Below, piece by piece: positions 11,574 through 24,100 of a stretch of 64,000 bases of DNA (its first letter is position 1; each line of letters starts with the position of its first letter). This DNA is from Microbotryum silenes-acaulis. Its lineage: Eukaryota; Basidiomycota; Microbotryomycetes; Microbotryales; Microbotryaceae. Below the pieces are notes generated by a model, which worked only from the letters and a program-made list of their open reading frames with translations, searched no databases and had not been told where the DNA came from. The stretch spans positions 1,674,001 through 1,738,000 of the forward strand of contig QPFY01000002.1 in NCBI GenBank assembly GCA_003665825.1, read 5' to 3'. A program made the position numbers and the translations under genes.

Positions 11574-14500
11574 ATGTCGATTCGCACCTCGCCTCTCACC
11601 CAGCCCTCCTCGTCCTTTGGGCAGCAGACGCCCGCTCTTACCCACACCGGCAAGCGCCTCTATGACGACGACGGGTTTCCCTGCTCTTCTTCTCCCCTCA
11701 ACGAGCTCATCGCTACACCAACTGATGATCATCGATTTGGACGCGGCCGCACCTCTAAGGCGGGTATCACACGGCGCAGCGTGCGCATCCATCCGACATC
11801 CTCCCCTCCCCCCAGGCTCGACACGCGTTTCGTCTCGATCGCGTACGATGACGAGTCCGATTTTGCGGCCCCTTCGAACCCTCCGTCTCGTCCCCGTAAC
11901 CAGCGTACGGCGTCGCACCAGGGCTTGAGCAAAGATGTCGAGATGGCGCCCACGAGGGCAGAGGTCGCGAGAACCGCTACTTCTGCGCGGTCAAAATCAG
12001 CCAATGGCGTGCCGTCGCCTGCTAAGTCTACCACCCTCGCGCTTGCTCAAGCACATGGCATCACCGCGGACCAGTTCGAAGAGGCCAAGCAGCAGGTCAT
12101 GCGCTTCTTACAGAATGACGGGAGCCACCCCTCTCCCTCATCGTTGGAACAGGCTTCGGCACAACTTGCAGCAGCATCGTCGGCGATGGGCATCGACTAC
12201 CTCATGACGACCCCTGTGCATTCGCAAGTGCCGCCATTGCAGGCTCGCGCCTCTCGCTCCCACGCCACGCTCAGCATGACCGCTTCAGGCTCAAAGCGAT
12301 CCAGGAATGCTTTCGAGTCGATTGGTGAGACCCACGAGGCTGACGGGGACGACGAGGACCTTGAGGACCTCGAGGGAGAGCGCGGGGTCTCGAACCATGA
12401 GCTCAAAACGCACCCGAGCTTCGAGGACATCGTGCAGCGTAGTCAACGTCGGGGAGAAGATACCCGCGAGTCACAGGTGCGCAAGTGGGCGCAGGAAGAT
12501 TCGTCGAGTGACGAAGACGAGCCTTTCCCCGAGTCACGTCAAGCAACGTCGGCTTCGATTTCGGCTTCCCGACTTCCGTCAGGGGCGTCGCTGCTCCCGT
12601 CCCCTTCTTTCATCGGAGGCAACGCACAACATGCCACCTCACCACTTGGCGCCGCTTCTCTTCCGCGTCGCGGAATGATGGAGCGCTTCATGTCGGATCG
12701 CACGCCGGTCGTGCTTTCCGAAGAGCCAAGTTCTGCAGTAGGAAATGACAAGGCATCGTCTAGCGCTCCGCGACGTCGAGTGGTTTCGTCCCCGGCCACT
12801 TCCCCGGCCGCCTCTCGACCTCGACCGATTGATTCGACCATGTCACCTCCTCGTCGCTTGCCCAATATCTCGCCGGATCGCTTGATGACCTCCCCTGCGC
12901 CTTCTCGAGGCCGTGCGCCGAGCTTGCTCTTCTCGCCGGACATTGCCAAACTGCTCAGGAGCGAGCTCGATGAGCTCGAAGCGATGGAGAAGAAGCCGAC
13001 ACCTCGCAAGCAACGCGCTGCTGCTGCCCGAGCGGCCGACATTGTGAGTGGAATTCTCTTGACATTTGTTCCACTGGGCCTCCCTTCTCGTTGAGACTGA
13101 CTCGCGACTTCATTCTCGCGCGTGCGTCGCCAGATGACTGTCGCGGACCTGTCGAGCCCCTTCTCCGACGCGTCGACTCCGTTGTCCTCCTCGGCAGGCA
13201 ATTCATCTGGCGATGTCAACGTCGCCAATGCGCCTTGGCCACAGCACGGCGCCGAGCAAGCTTTTTCACCGTCGCCATCGCTTGCATCACTACGAGCACC
13301 GTCATTCTGCGACTCGTCGCCTCCGGTCTCTGACGGAGCATCGGCAGCTGGAGGTTCAAGCTTCGCAGTATCTTACCAACTCCAGCCTCACCCGACCTCA
13401 GCACCCGACCATCTCTTCCGGGGCTTGCCCTCGTCTTCACCGGTTTCCTCGCAAGCGTCGCAGCTATCCGAGTACCAACCCGCTCAGCCTCGTGGCCATC
13501 GCTCCAGCCCGGGACCGACGATGCTTTCGAAACAGGGTGGTGCTTCCAGTGGGGCCCCACATGCTCTGGTGTCCGCCAACTTGACCAATCTTGGAGCTCG
13601 CAGTCGCAATACTCCAATCCATCGTGCCGACACCATGCCCGCGATCATGTCGGCCGATGGACACGCCAAGCCCCATTGGTCCTACGCCGCCTTGATAGGT
13701 CAAGCCATTTTCTCCACCGAGGATCGCAAAATCTCCCTCGCCGACATCTATGCGTACATCATGGCTTGCTACCCGTACTACAAGAAGGAGGATGCTGGCT
13801 GGCAGAACTCCATCCGACATAATCTCAGTCTCAACGAGTGCTTCGTCAAGACGGCCCGCGAGCCCGACAACCCTGGCAAAGGCTGTCTTTGGGCCATCGT
13901 GCCCGGTTGCGCGGATCAATTTGCCGATGGTGGTTTCACAAAGAAGGGAGGGTCGACGAGCAATCGCCGCCCACGAAGTGCAAAAGCGATCGCTGCCGCC
14001 GCGGCCGCGGCGGCAGCCACCCTGGCAGAGTCAGGAGATGTTTCTACGGATCTAGCTTCGTCACCGCCCAACGCTACCACATCCCACAGCACTTCGGCGC
14101 CCAAGAAGAGAACGCGAGTCGAATCCCCAGGCCCTATGGCCCCGCGCCGTCCTTCGACGGTTGCTATCGCCCCGGCGTCGAGTGCTCGCCCCCAAGCCAT
14201 CCGATCGTTGTCGGCGATGGAGCCTGGCCGTGCTCTGTCCCCGCCTGTGAACCTTGCCCCACCTCGACCCTCGATTGCCATGAGTCGTTCCCAGTCCGCC
14301 ATCGGCATCGGTAGCGCTGAACCACGATCGAGGTCGCTCTTGGTCCGACGTAGCTCCATTGACGCGAAGGTTCTCGCCACGGCAGTGCCTTGCGCAGAAC
14401 TATCCAAGGACAAGCCACGCAACGCGAATCTTGAAGCGCCTTATGTACCTAGACCGATAACGACCCGAGCGAGCCCACCTCCCACCCTGCAGCAGCAACG

Positions 14501-15371
14501 CCGTCAAAGTCTCGTTGCCTCGTTGACGGCCTCGCCACCGACCTCGGTATACCACCGCCTCGCCGGGCCTTACCAGCCCATCTCGTACACGCAGTCGATG
14601 ACCGACCACCGTGCCTTGGCTTTGCTTGCCTCGCCCGAAGCGACGGGGATCATGCCTTCTCACTCGACTCGCGACCGAGTCCGTCCGAGCGGCCATGCTC
14701 TCTCGTCGCTCCTAGCCAACCCTGAGCAAGACGTCGCCCCGTTCTTGTCCGGCCCCCACGTGTTCTCGAGCCACGCTGCGACCGTTCGAGCTCGCTCTCG
14801 ATCCAACAGCTCTGACAAGGAAGAGCGCGAGCCGGCTGCAATTCTGTCTCCCGCTGCGATCGTCCACACCCATAGCCCCGTATCTTCAATCCGAGGCGGA
14901 GGAGTCGTGCGTGCCCCAATGTCGCCGGTCCAAACTTCAGAGGACAAGTTCTCGTTTTCTGCCGACCCCGAGAAGAAGCGCTTGCCGGGCATGCGACACA
15001 TCCCCGCTGTCGCTGCTCTTGCCGATGGTGCCGCCTCGCACGCTTTCCGATCGCCTCCGCCGTATTCGGCTCACCATGTTCGTTCGCCCTCGGGCCGCGC
15101 CCATTCCTCGGCAGGTGGAGCGTTCCAGTCGACGCTCTTGTCGACCCCTCTTGGAGTCCGAAGTCGTGCTTCTTGGGGCATGAGCCCTGGAACTGGTGGC
15201 GGTGCTGGCGCTGGATGGGGCTTCGACGACTCTCTCGAGGCCGAATTGGAGCGCTTCGGTGGCGCCGCCGACAATGTGCAAGCCTCGGGCGGGTCCTCGA
15301 TCCTGCCTCGCCTCTATTGGCCCAGCCCGAGTCATCCCTCTTCGACCGCGACTTCCCACGTTGCTTGGTGA
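11574..15371 (+). CDS. Forkhead-box transcription factor
   Basis: Two exons, 11574-13043 and 13134-15371, joined in phase 0 (GTGAGT...CAG) to encode 1235 residues. The forkhead DNA-binding domain lies near residues 667-765: KPHWSYAALIGQAI, LADIYAYIMACYPYYK, then the recognition helix GWQNSIRHNLSLNECF and the wing GKGCLWAI. Everything else is disordered and Ser/Pro/Ala-rich, with an alanine run just after the domain and many SP/TP sites typical of CDK-regulated factors. A short conserved-looking helix (GITADQFEEAKQQVMRFLQ) near residue 160 lies N-terminal to the domain. No FHA domain is visible, so it is closer to the Hcm1/Sep1 style than to yeast Fkh1/2. A role in cell-cycle transcription is family inference. 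Confidence 0.9.
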
Positions 15372-15825
15372 TAGCCCTTTCGCTCAGTTTTGTAACCAGT
15401 CTATACACCCTATCCACATCTTTGTTTGTTTACGTGTCCTTGGTCTTACTCGTTTTTCCCTCCTTGTTGCCCGCCAATTATGTTTTCACGCCTGATGTGC
15501 CATAGCACTCCACCTGTTTTTGTGTTTAATTTTTTTAGAAGTTTAGCATATAGCCTCAATCATCAGTCTGTAGATTCTTTCTCCTCTTGACACATGCATG
15601 TCCATCCGTCTGGAACACATCCACGTCGTTCCGTGACCGCTATCGCGAGAGAAAGTGCATTCCGACGTAGGTCTGTGAACTCGATGCGACCTTGAGAGAT
15701 TCCGAAGCTTCAGTATTGCAGAGGTGGATAGATTTTTATCCAATAGTGTGTTTGGCGCTAAAGTGGACAAGAGCATTGAGCAAAACTGGTACACATGACT
15801 GAAGAGGGGTCGCGCCTTGTCGGGC
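15372..15825. other. Convergent intergenic region, no gene seen
   Basis: Lies between the 3' ends of the forkhead gene (plus) and the membrane-protein gene (minus). AT-richer than the coding flanks, as expected for two facing 3' UTRs. Confidence 0.5.
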
Positions 15826-16884
15826 TCAACGAGTGAGACCTTCTCCGACCAGCAGAGCCAAGGACAAGAACGTCATTCCCCATCCTATCCAAAGATCTGA
15901 ACAAGTGTAAGAAATGAATAGATCAGCCTTTGGTAACGGATTAACGAGATGAACAATGGGAAATTTAGCAAAACTCGCTTTGTTGGCCCGTCCCCCACGA
16001 CGCGACCATAGCCCCTTGCGAATCATGCGCGTTAATGGCTTTGCCGATCTTGGCCAAGTCCAACCTCCAAGACAAGGTCGTCACAGTACCAATCAACAAG
16101 GCAGCTCCAACGCAGAGCATGGATGCTCGTCGCCATCCGTTTTGACGTTTGGAAAGGGAGCGCGGTGCCCATTTAGGGGCTTTGGCTCCGAGGGAGGAGG
16201 CGATGTTGAGAAGCCACCCAAGTGTCAGAAGGACCAAAGTCGACATCAAAAGAGTCGGGACGACAGGAAATTGGGAAGGAAGGAGGTTGACTTGGGTAGA
16301 CGTCGGCAATGTGAGCGAGGAATAGAGCGGGGTGAACATAGGTGTGAGGGTCGGTGACTGGCAGGTCAAGAGCGACGAGGTGGGCAACTTCACACGATGA
16401 TAGGCGCCTGCATACCGAAAAGGCTTGTAAGCTCGGCGTTTTCCGACACATAGAGCTGAAGAAAACTCTCACCGAGAGAGCCATAGCTCAGATGTACTGT
16501 CACACGATTCTGCGCCGCCGTGCTCAAGGAGGAGTTTGTGGAGGTGATCAGGTTTGTGCCCGAGGACGAGCTGGAGCCGAACTCCGAGTTGTTCGCTTCC
16601 CTCTTTTTGCGCCTCGAGAAACGGTCATGAGTTCGGAGAGAGCTGGAAGGCGATGTAAATTCTGCTGCATTTGCTACGGCGCCTTCGATCGAGTAGCTAG
16701 GAGCCCCGATCATCATGTTTGTCGAATTGGACTGCGAGCTCTTACTTGCAACTCCGGTAAGGGTGACTTTCAACATCGACACCCTTTCAGGAAACAAAGG
16801 CGCTGGGGACAGTAACGTAAGGAGTTGGAGGACAATGAGGGCCAAGAGAAGGACCGGTCCGAATGTGTGGTAGATATGATTCAT
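15826..16884 (-). CDS. Four-pass membrane protein, SUR7/PalI-like
   Basis: Starts at ATG 16884. Exon 1 is 16884-16473 and exon 2 begins at 16407 (donor GTGAGA, phase 1, acceptor ATGCAG). At least one further intron leads into a last exon ending at TGA 15826-15828; its boundaries are uncertain. Four hydrophobic segments are visible: one directly at the N-terminus (GPVLLLALIVLQLLTLL), then after a Ser/Asn-rich extracellular-type loop of about 140 residues the segments FPVVPTLLMSTLVLLTLGWL, ASMLCVGAALLIGTVTTL and WIGWGMTFLSLALLVGEGL. This 1+3 layout with a large first loop is that of the SUR7/PalI family (eisosome or pH-sensing plasma-membrane proteins). The loop lacks a clear paired-cysteine signature, so the family call is tentative. 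Confidence 0.5.
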
Positions 16885-16970
16885 GGTTGGCGAGGTTGTC
16901 GGGTCGCGTGGTAGCCGGGATGCACAGCAAATCTGAGACGGGCCTGGGGCGGGGCAACAGAGAGAGCGCG

Positions 16971-17014
16971 AGGCCGCCCTCCTGGCTGCCCAAGGCCGCC
17001 CTCCCGGCTGCCCG
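16971..17014. repeat. Two-copy 22-bp tandem repeat
   Basis: A 22-bp unit built on GGCCGCCCTCC-x-GGCTGCCC occurs twice head to tail (16971-16992 and 16993-17014) with a few differences. It lies between the membrane-protein gene and the hAT gene. Confidence 0.6.
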
Positions 17015-17253
17015 TTGTGCCCTACTAGTTCGGTCGGCTTCTATCTCGGAAGCGAAGCAAAACATTGCCTATCTTGAAGGCATGAGGCCTGAGACCTGAG
17101 CTCCTGAAAGGAAATGGGCAAATGAGCCAGAAGATTTTGGAGTCCGCATATTGCCACTGGTCGTCTGCCGGTTTCACTTCTCCCCTTTCTAGTACCTCCC
17201 CGTCTTCTCCCTCTCTAGCTCATAAATCCCCAAACTCCTCATCTTGCTACAAC

Positions 17254-19937
17254 ATGGCTACTCCTACTGCCGCAGAAGATCTTGTCGCCACTGTCTTCAG
17301 CACGGAGGCGGAAGCAAAAGTGTTCTACACCGAGCTTCGGTCTGCTGGCCCCGAAGACCGATTGCAAGCGAGGTGCGCCGACGTTGCTCGGGCCTTCCTT
17401 TTCTCCCGGACCTCGGGAAAGTGGGATCATTTCGATGTCGTCGTGTTTCGATCGAATGGCAAATTGAAGATCCGAGCAACGTGCAAGACTCGTCCAGCCT
17501 CTCATTGCGAAACCGTTGACTTCCAGACCGCACACCAACACGGCGTATCGAACTGGAACAGGGGCATCAAACAATCCCTGGCATCCAGGGGGGAAGGGGC
17601 GAACACGGTTAGTTCGCTTGAAATAATGTTTGCAGGCTGTTACAGCAGGTCACTAAAGATTTTTCTGTCTTGTACTTTCAGAACGTGCAACCATTGCTTT
17701 CTGCTGCAATCTTCGACAATGCGTTGTTCATGTTATCCATCGTTCTTCACGTTGCAATCTCGAAGGAAGCGTTCACCCACGTAGACCCCCAACTTCAAAC
17801 CTGGCTCGCCTACTCCTATCACGTCGCCAATGTGAATGATATCCTCGGTAGTCACGACACCGTCAAGAGGCTACTCGTTCATCTACATAGGGAGCTGTCG
17901 GTTCAATTCGGCGAATTTCTTGTCAAGCGAAATCGCGGGATTCATCTGGTTATCGATGGTTGGACCGCTCCCAACTGCATCAGTGTTCTCGGAGTCGTCG
18001 TAGTGTATGAACAAGATGGCTTCGTTCATCGTCACATACTCAAGTTCATCGAGTCGAAAGGTCGCCACGGCGGGAAAGAGCTCGCAGCGTCGCTTCATGA
18101 ATGCGTCGAAGAGTTCAAGATCTCGCATCTCGTTCGGACCCTCGTGATGGACAACGCCTCGAACTGCAACAAGATGGCGGTGGAGTACAAGAACCTCAAT
18201 GACTCGTGGTGGGGACCCGAGATGCGAGTTCGCTGCTTCGCCCACATTCTCCAGCTAGTGATGGGCGCACTTTACGCTGCCTTTTCCATGGCCCCTGCTC
18301 GTCCGCCTACTCCTCGGGCGCGCAAGAACACGACTGGCAAGCATATATCTGCTTTCGACGGTCATCCCAACGTCGAAGATGATTCGGATGCTGAAGATCA
18401 GAGGATCGACGACGAGATTGCTCAAGCTCTGTCCATTGCGACTGCCTCTGGTGACTACGACATTTCAGCATTGGAATTTACGGTGAACAATTCGAAGACT
18501 TGCTTGAGAGAGGCTTTGGATTGGGGCGAGTCGGTCGGCATCAAGATTCAACCCATCCTTCGACGAAAATGCATGACCATCATTCCTACGATCGCCGATT
18601 TTGCACAACACGTTTCGGGACTGAGAGTCAAATCCTCCGACAAACACAGATGGCAGCAGTCGGTCGTTGCCACCGCCAAGGACCGACCCGATTCCAAGGC
18701 GACGGAGCTTTCCCGCAAAAACGAGACGCGTTGGAACTCTATTCACCTCTGCCTTCAGAGCCATGTTCTGTTCTCGAGTGCCATCGACTACTATATGGCG
18801 CGCGACGACACACCCTCGAACATCGTGGACAAATTCGCCCTTCCTGATGACGCACTTGATATCGTTAAAGAGCTCCTTGACATTGGCGAATACCTCAAGA
18901 CCCTGACGGTTCAGTTCCAAGATGCAACGCCTCGCACTTGGGATGTCATCGCCGAGTTCGAACGAGTTGAAGGCATGCTTGACAACAAGGCTCAAACCGC
19001 TTCTCCCATGGTGCGCATCGCAGCCAAGTCCGCTTTGATTGTTCTGGGCAACTACTACTCGAAGGTTGGCGACGATTCGATTGCTGCATTTGGGTCGATG
19101 TTCTTTCATCCTCGTCACCATCTGCGATTCTTTCAGCGACCTGGAACTGCTTGGGCCGAAACCGATATCAATGAGAAGCAGAAGAAGCTCCCTGAAATCT
19201 ACAAGAAGGTGTACCTTCCTCTCTATGAGGACATCCCCGAAGCTGGTCCTCCGTCCCCGATTGATTCCGATGCTTGCTCCGACCACGATTTGTATGGTGA
19301 TGAAGGAGGTGACACACAAGGCTCTCACAACTACTACGAGCCAGATGCCTTCCTCCAGTACTGGGCTAGGGGATGCGTCAGACTGAACAAGAACGACGCC
19401 TACAAGGGGTGCCCTATCAAGTATTGGGTGACACAACGTGCGATTCTAGGGCAGAAGGCTCTTGCCGAGATGGCAATTGACTTCATCACAATTCCACCAA
19501 CTGCGTGCGATGCGGAACGCGCTTTCTCCACCGACCGCCGGACGATCAACTATATGCAGCACAGCACCTCCGCCGAAGTTCTGAACGCCAAGATGTGTCT
19601 CGGTAGCTGGGCTAACCCGACCGCTCCTATCTTCGGGGGCACCCCCGAGGGCTTCGCTCGTCATGCCCGACCCATCATCGCAAGTGAGTTCAAATGAGAG
19701 GAGTCATGCTAGCCCCAGCTACTTGCAGCGACTGAGGACCCAATAATTTTTCTTGCAGGCAAGCTCCGTGCTCCATCGAAGCGTGTCGTGGCAAAGAAGA
19801 GTTCTTCGGCAGTCCACAAAGCGAATAAGCGGCAGCGCCACAACGTCACTGGAGAATCCTCGCGATCGACCTCGCTCTCGCAAAATTCGCCGATTGAGGA
19901 GCTGGAACTCTCAGACACGGACGAAGAATCGTCTTGA
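17254..19937 (+). CDS. hAT-superfamily transposase, apparently intact
   Basis: Three exons, 17254-17607, 17682-19683 and 19759-19937, phases 0 and 1, encode 844 residues. Reading straight through the last donor would instead stop at 19697. The catalytic DDE set of hAT enzymes is present: D210 in HLVIDGWT, D275 in LVMDNASNC and E730 in ACDAERAFS. The C-terminal dimerisation region (KYWVTQRA...LAEMAIDFITIPPTACDAERAFS...AKMCLGSW) is well preserved. The last exon adds a basic stretch and an acidic tail (LELSDTDEES). The N-terminal part is BED-like but carries only a CKTRP block instead of CxxC. A TATA-like CATAAAT lies about 30 bp upstream of the ATG. I did not find convincing terminal inverted repeats or an 8-bp target duplication, so either a live element or a domesticated gene fits. 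Confidence 0.85.
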
Positions 19938-20219
19938 GCGCTACCCAAGTATGCAACAGAGTAAATCTTCGTTTCTCCCATGTACATAATAAACCCTCAA
20001 CAACATATTTTCTCTCTGTTTCTCTGTTTCTGCCCCTTCATAGATTTTTCAACCGAGTCCTCTAGCTTTCCCTCATTTGCACTTGCTCTCCGTCGTCTGT
20101 CAATAGAATACAAGGCACGGCTGCCATTCTGCCACTTCGTCGAGTTTTTCTGGCGGCAGCTGGAGAGATCTTGTCATGGCTGCAAAGGCCTTTTGTGTCG
20201 AGGACAAGGGAACAAGGGT

Positions 20220-20430
20220 CCGCCCTGTCATATCTATACACGCACATCTATGCATGCCTCCACACATCTAGTCATCATCTATCAAGTGGCGTTTATCTAC
20301 GTAGATATCCACTAGATATCTATCTTTCATCTATCTGTTCTGCTGTAGATGACAGATCTATAGATAGCCCGAAAAAAGGAAAAATTATAGATAGATAAAA
20401 GATATCTACGCGCATATCTGATCTACTGCG
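20220..20430. repeat. ATCT/AGAT microsatellite with internal foldback
   Basis: Many ATCT units precede about 20345 and AGAT units follow, so the tract can fold back on itself: AGATATCTATCTTTCATCTATC near 20313-20336 pairs with GATAGATAAAAGATATCT near 20389-20408. A smaller perfect palindrome, ATCTACGTAGAT, lies near 20296-20307. Confidence 0.6.
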
Positions 20431-20543
20431 AAGCCCTGGGACTCAGTCGGCAGCGCCAGAGGGGTCGACTGAACCCGGCTAGCCAGCGCAACTCAGCAAT
20501 GCAGAGGCTCAGTAACAGTCGCGCAGGGATCAATCACCCACTG

Positions 20544-20680
20544 ATCATCAGCAACTTTGCCACTCGCGCTTAGTGCAATTTAGCGCACCGGAGATTATAG
20601 AAAACGAGCGAAATTTCACAAAAAGTGCGCTAAATTGCACTAAATTGCACTAAAGCGCGAGTGGCAAAGTTGCTGATGAT
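20544..20680. repeat. 137-bp inverted repeat (MITE-like hairpin)
   Basis: The two ends are reverse complements. The outer 27 bp on each side (ATCATCAGCAACTTTGCCAC...) match perfectly, and pairing continues inward through GTGCAATTTAGCGCAC with one extra TTTAGTGCAA unit in the right arm, leaving a loop of roughly 40 nt. The arms carry no coding sequence. It may be a miniature inverted-repeat element or a small-RNA hairpin precursor. No target-site duplication is evident. Confidence 0.75.
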
Positions 20681-21111
20681 GTTCATTCTCCCTCAGGATT
20701 GACCAAGAATGCTAGAGGGACTGCTTCGAGCCTCTGATGTACTTTCAAATCATCAAGTCGACTCGCTCCTCTGCATGGCACCCAAACCCCCGATGAACCG
20801 ACTCGCGACGTAATTGCAGTAGTCACTAGTCAGCAGTGACTTGATCACAATTGGAACGACCTAGTTAGTTGAATTTTGGGCTTCTATCTAGAGAGCAAGG
20901 TCGGATCAAGCTGTTCCACCCACTCGACTACCGAACAGCGAACTTCCACCGCCGATAGGCCGAACTCGACGCGCGCGCGCTCGGACCCACCAAGGCGATG
21001 GGCCTTCGTCGCGCCTACCTCCGACACGTTTCTGCTCTACATCCTTCACTGTGGCACGCCTCGGCGCGCCCATTCGTCCCCACTGACACCACTCTCTTCC
21101 AGTTGGACAAA

Positions 21112-24100
21112 AGTGAGTCAATATGTCGACGACTCGTCTGCAAGCCCCATGTCGCTGACTGTGCTACTCCGTCATCCTGCGCGTCGGCGGTCGTGCGGTG
21201 GCAGTGTCGGGCTTCAGCAGCAGATTCAAGGACCTCAAGTCGTCGATCGACACAAGCAAGTTCAAAGACATCGCCTCATCGGTCGAGAAGCTGACGTCAT
21301 CCATGGAGAAAATGGCGAGTGCGCGACACCGCAACGACAGCTCGTGGCCGTGCTCGGCTCGTGCTCACGCTCACGCTCATTGCAATGCTGTTGCACCTCT
21401 CAGCCTGGCCGATTGGAACGCCTTGGGGAATCGGTCAGGTGTAGGTTCGCTCTTGCTTATACTTGAAACCCGCTACTGATCCCTCCTCGTCACTCGATAG
21501 TCGCCTACAACCCCAACCATCGACACGACGAGGAACACGAGGTCAGTGATCCGCCGATCATTAAAGTCGGCTTCGGGACGTTTCACTCGGCGAACCGACG
21601 GACGCGAAGGCTGAGATTGACATGCGGTGTGGCATCCGTGATTCCGGACAGCGAGAGGAGGATCGTATCAGGGCAGAGATCTGTGCAGCACATCGATTCG
21701 GGTCGTTTGCGGCAGTCAGCAACGATAACCACGTCAAATGGTATATCGATGGCCACGACTTCTGTGAGTTTCACGATCGAGTTCTCTGCGGGCGGGATGC
21801 CGATCCGAACCGCCTTTCGCTGACTCGACGCTTTGTTGGCTTTGTGATTGTGGCGCTCTATCGCACCTCGAAATAGTTCATACCGTTTCCGAGATCCTTG
21901 AGGGTGCACAGGATTCTATCTTCATCGCCGATTGGTGGCTCTCTCCCGAGCTCCACCTCAGGAGACCGCCGGCCGAGAACGACGACTGGCGAATCGACCG
22001 CCTCTTGCTGAGGAAAGCCCAGGCCGGGGTGCGAATCTTCATTATCGTCTATAAAGAAGTCACCCAGTCGATGGCGCTGAGCAGTGCGCATACAATGCAT
22101 TATCTCATGGACTTGCACGAGAATATTTCTGTGATGCGCCATCCGGATCACTTGGGAGGTGAAATGTGTGAGTCTACGCGAGCTCAAAGCATCGGCGCCA
22201 GTAACGAAGTGTAAAGTGATGGTGACTCGACCTCTCGCTGTCGTACAGCCCTCATTTATTCGCACCACGAGAAGATCATCGTCGTCGATGCAGCCATAGT
22301 GCGTCCTTTTCAACAACGGAAACCAAGGGACTGCCACCCTAAACTGACCCGCAACGATTTGTACGACCCCGAACTCAGGCGACGATCGGAGGACTCGACC
22401 TGTGTTTCGGACGCTACGACACCACCGCGTACCCCCTTGCGGATGTGCACCTCACAGACTTCAAACGCACCCTTTTCGCTGGCCAAGACTACAACAACGC
22501 TCGTATCCAGGATTTTGCCCAGGTCGATCATTGGCTGTCGAACTCGGTCTCTCGTCTCGACACGGCCCGTATGCCCTGGCACGATTGTCACTCATGCCTC
22601 GTTGGACCGGCCGTACTCGATGTCGCGCAGCATTTCGTCGAGCGATGGAACTTCATCCGCGATCTCAAGTACTCCAAGAACAAGCGATATCCCATGCTCT
22701 CGTTCCCACATGTGATCGTCGAGGGGCAAGAACCCGAACCCGCGATTGTTCGACACCCCCACATGGATCGCTTCAAGCGGTTCGGCGAGAACATCGTGCG
22801 CAACCCCATCACCCCTGATGCGGAGGCCACGGCCGCGTTGAATATGCGTGTGCAAGTGCTCAGATCCTCGGCGGATTGGTCCCATGGTATTCTGCCCGAG
22901 TCGTCGATTCAAACTGCATATCTCCAAATGATTGCTGAAGCCAACAACTCGTGAGTGGCTCTCATGGTGAATGCCTGATGCACAGGCTAAGCTGACAAGA
23001 ACTCTCTGTTCCCGAACCTGACAGGATTCACATTGAGAACCAGTTCTTCATCACTTCGACGACGGATAAAGGCCCGATCAAGAACCTGATCGGCAAAGCC
23101 CTCGTCGAGCGAATCCTCAGTGCTGCGCGCTCCGGCCGCAAGTTCAAGGTCACGGTCATCATCCCTTCGATCCCCGGTTTCGCCGGCGACCTCAACGGCA
23201 ACTCGGGTCTGCTCGCAATCATGCACTCGCAGTACAGCTCGATCTGTCGCGGTGGTAACTCGATCATGGAGCTCATCGCCAAGGAGGGCTTTGATCCGCA
23301 CGAGTACATTGGGTTCTACGCTTTGCGTGCGTACGATCGCTTGCCTGACGCCGAACGTGTCAAGCAGATGGAACAACGATCCGGCGTCGACTTCAATACG
23401 GCCCAGGCGGCTTTGGCACGCGTCTTCATGGGCCGTGAGCCACCCAAAGATGAGCTGAGGGACAACCAAGAACTGTCGTTCGCGCCTGCCGAGGAGGGTG
23501 GTGAGGTCAAGGCGCTGGACCCGAGGGAGAAGAAGGAGCCCGAGACCGGTCCCCCTGTCGACAAGAGGCCGTTGCCCCAGTCGTACCAAGAGGCGTTGGA
23601 GACGATTCAGCAGTTCGAGCAAGGGGACGTCGTACGTGAAGAGCTTGCAGATTCGATTTCGCACCACGTCTTCCAGGGGACCGGTTCGTTGCTCGACGAG
23701 CCCTGGTTCGGTACGGAGGAGAGCGAACGCAGGGCCTACGTCTCGGAACTGGTCTACTCGCATCTCAAGCTCATGATCGTCGACGATCGTCGAGTCATCA
23801 TGGGTTCGGCCAACATCAACGAACGCTCGATGCGCGGTGATCGAGATTCGGAGATCGCGATCGTCATAGAGGACACGAATATGATCCCTTCGCGCATGGA
23901 TGGGCAACCTTACATGGCCGCTCGGTTTGCCGCGACGTTGCGTCGTCGATTGTGGCGCCAACACCTCGGATTGGCCGAGCCGACGTTGTTTCCCAAGGGC
24001 AGCGCGGCTACACCCGAGACCGTCACTGCGGCGATGTTACCTCCCGATGTTCCACACGACGACGAGACCGAATCTACCGAGGATGCGCTCGTTGCGGACC

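Larger units (their letters stand above)
19938..21111. other. Intergenic with satellite and hairpin repeats
   Basis: No gene seen. The 3' flank of the hAT gene holds an ATCT/AGAT-rich tract (20220-20430) and a 137-bp hairpin (20544-20680). The right part (about 20860-21112) is the promoter and leader of the phospholipase D gene, whose non-coding first exon ends at the A of the split start codon. Confidence 0.45.

Noticed and set aside
18465..19436. 323-codon open frame on the minus strand
   Set aside because: Fully antisense to the conserved catalytic exon of the hAT gene; composition mirrors that exon and no family features appear.
22987..23964. 325-codon open frame on the minus strand
   Set aside because: Antisense to the phospholipase D exon carrying the second HKD motif; it is a GC-rich shadow.
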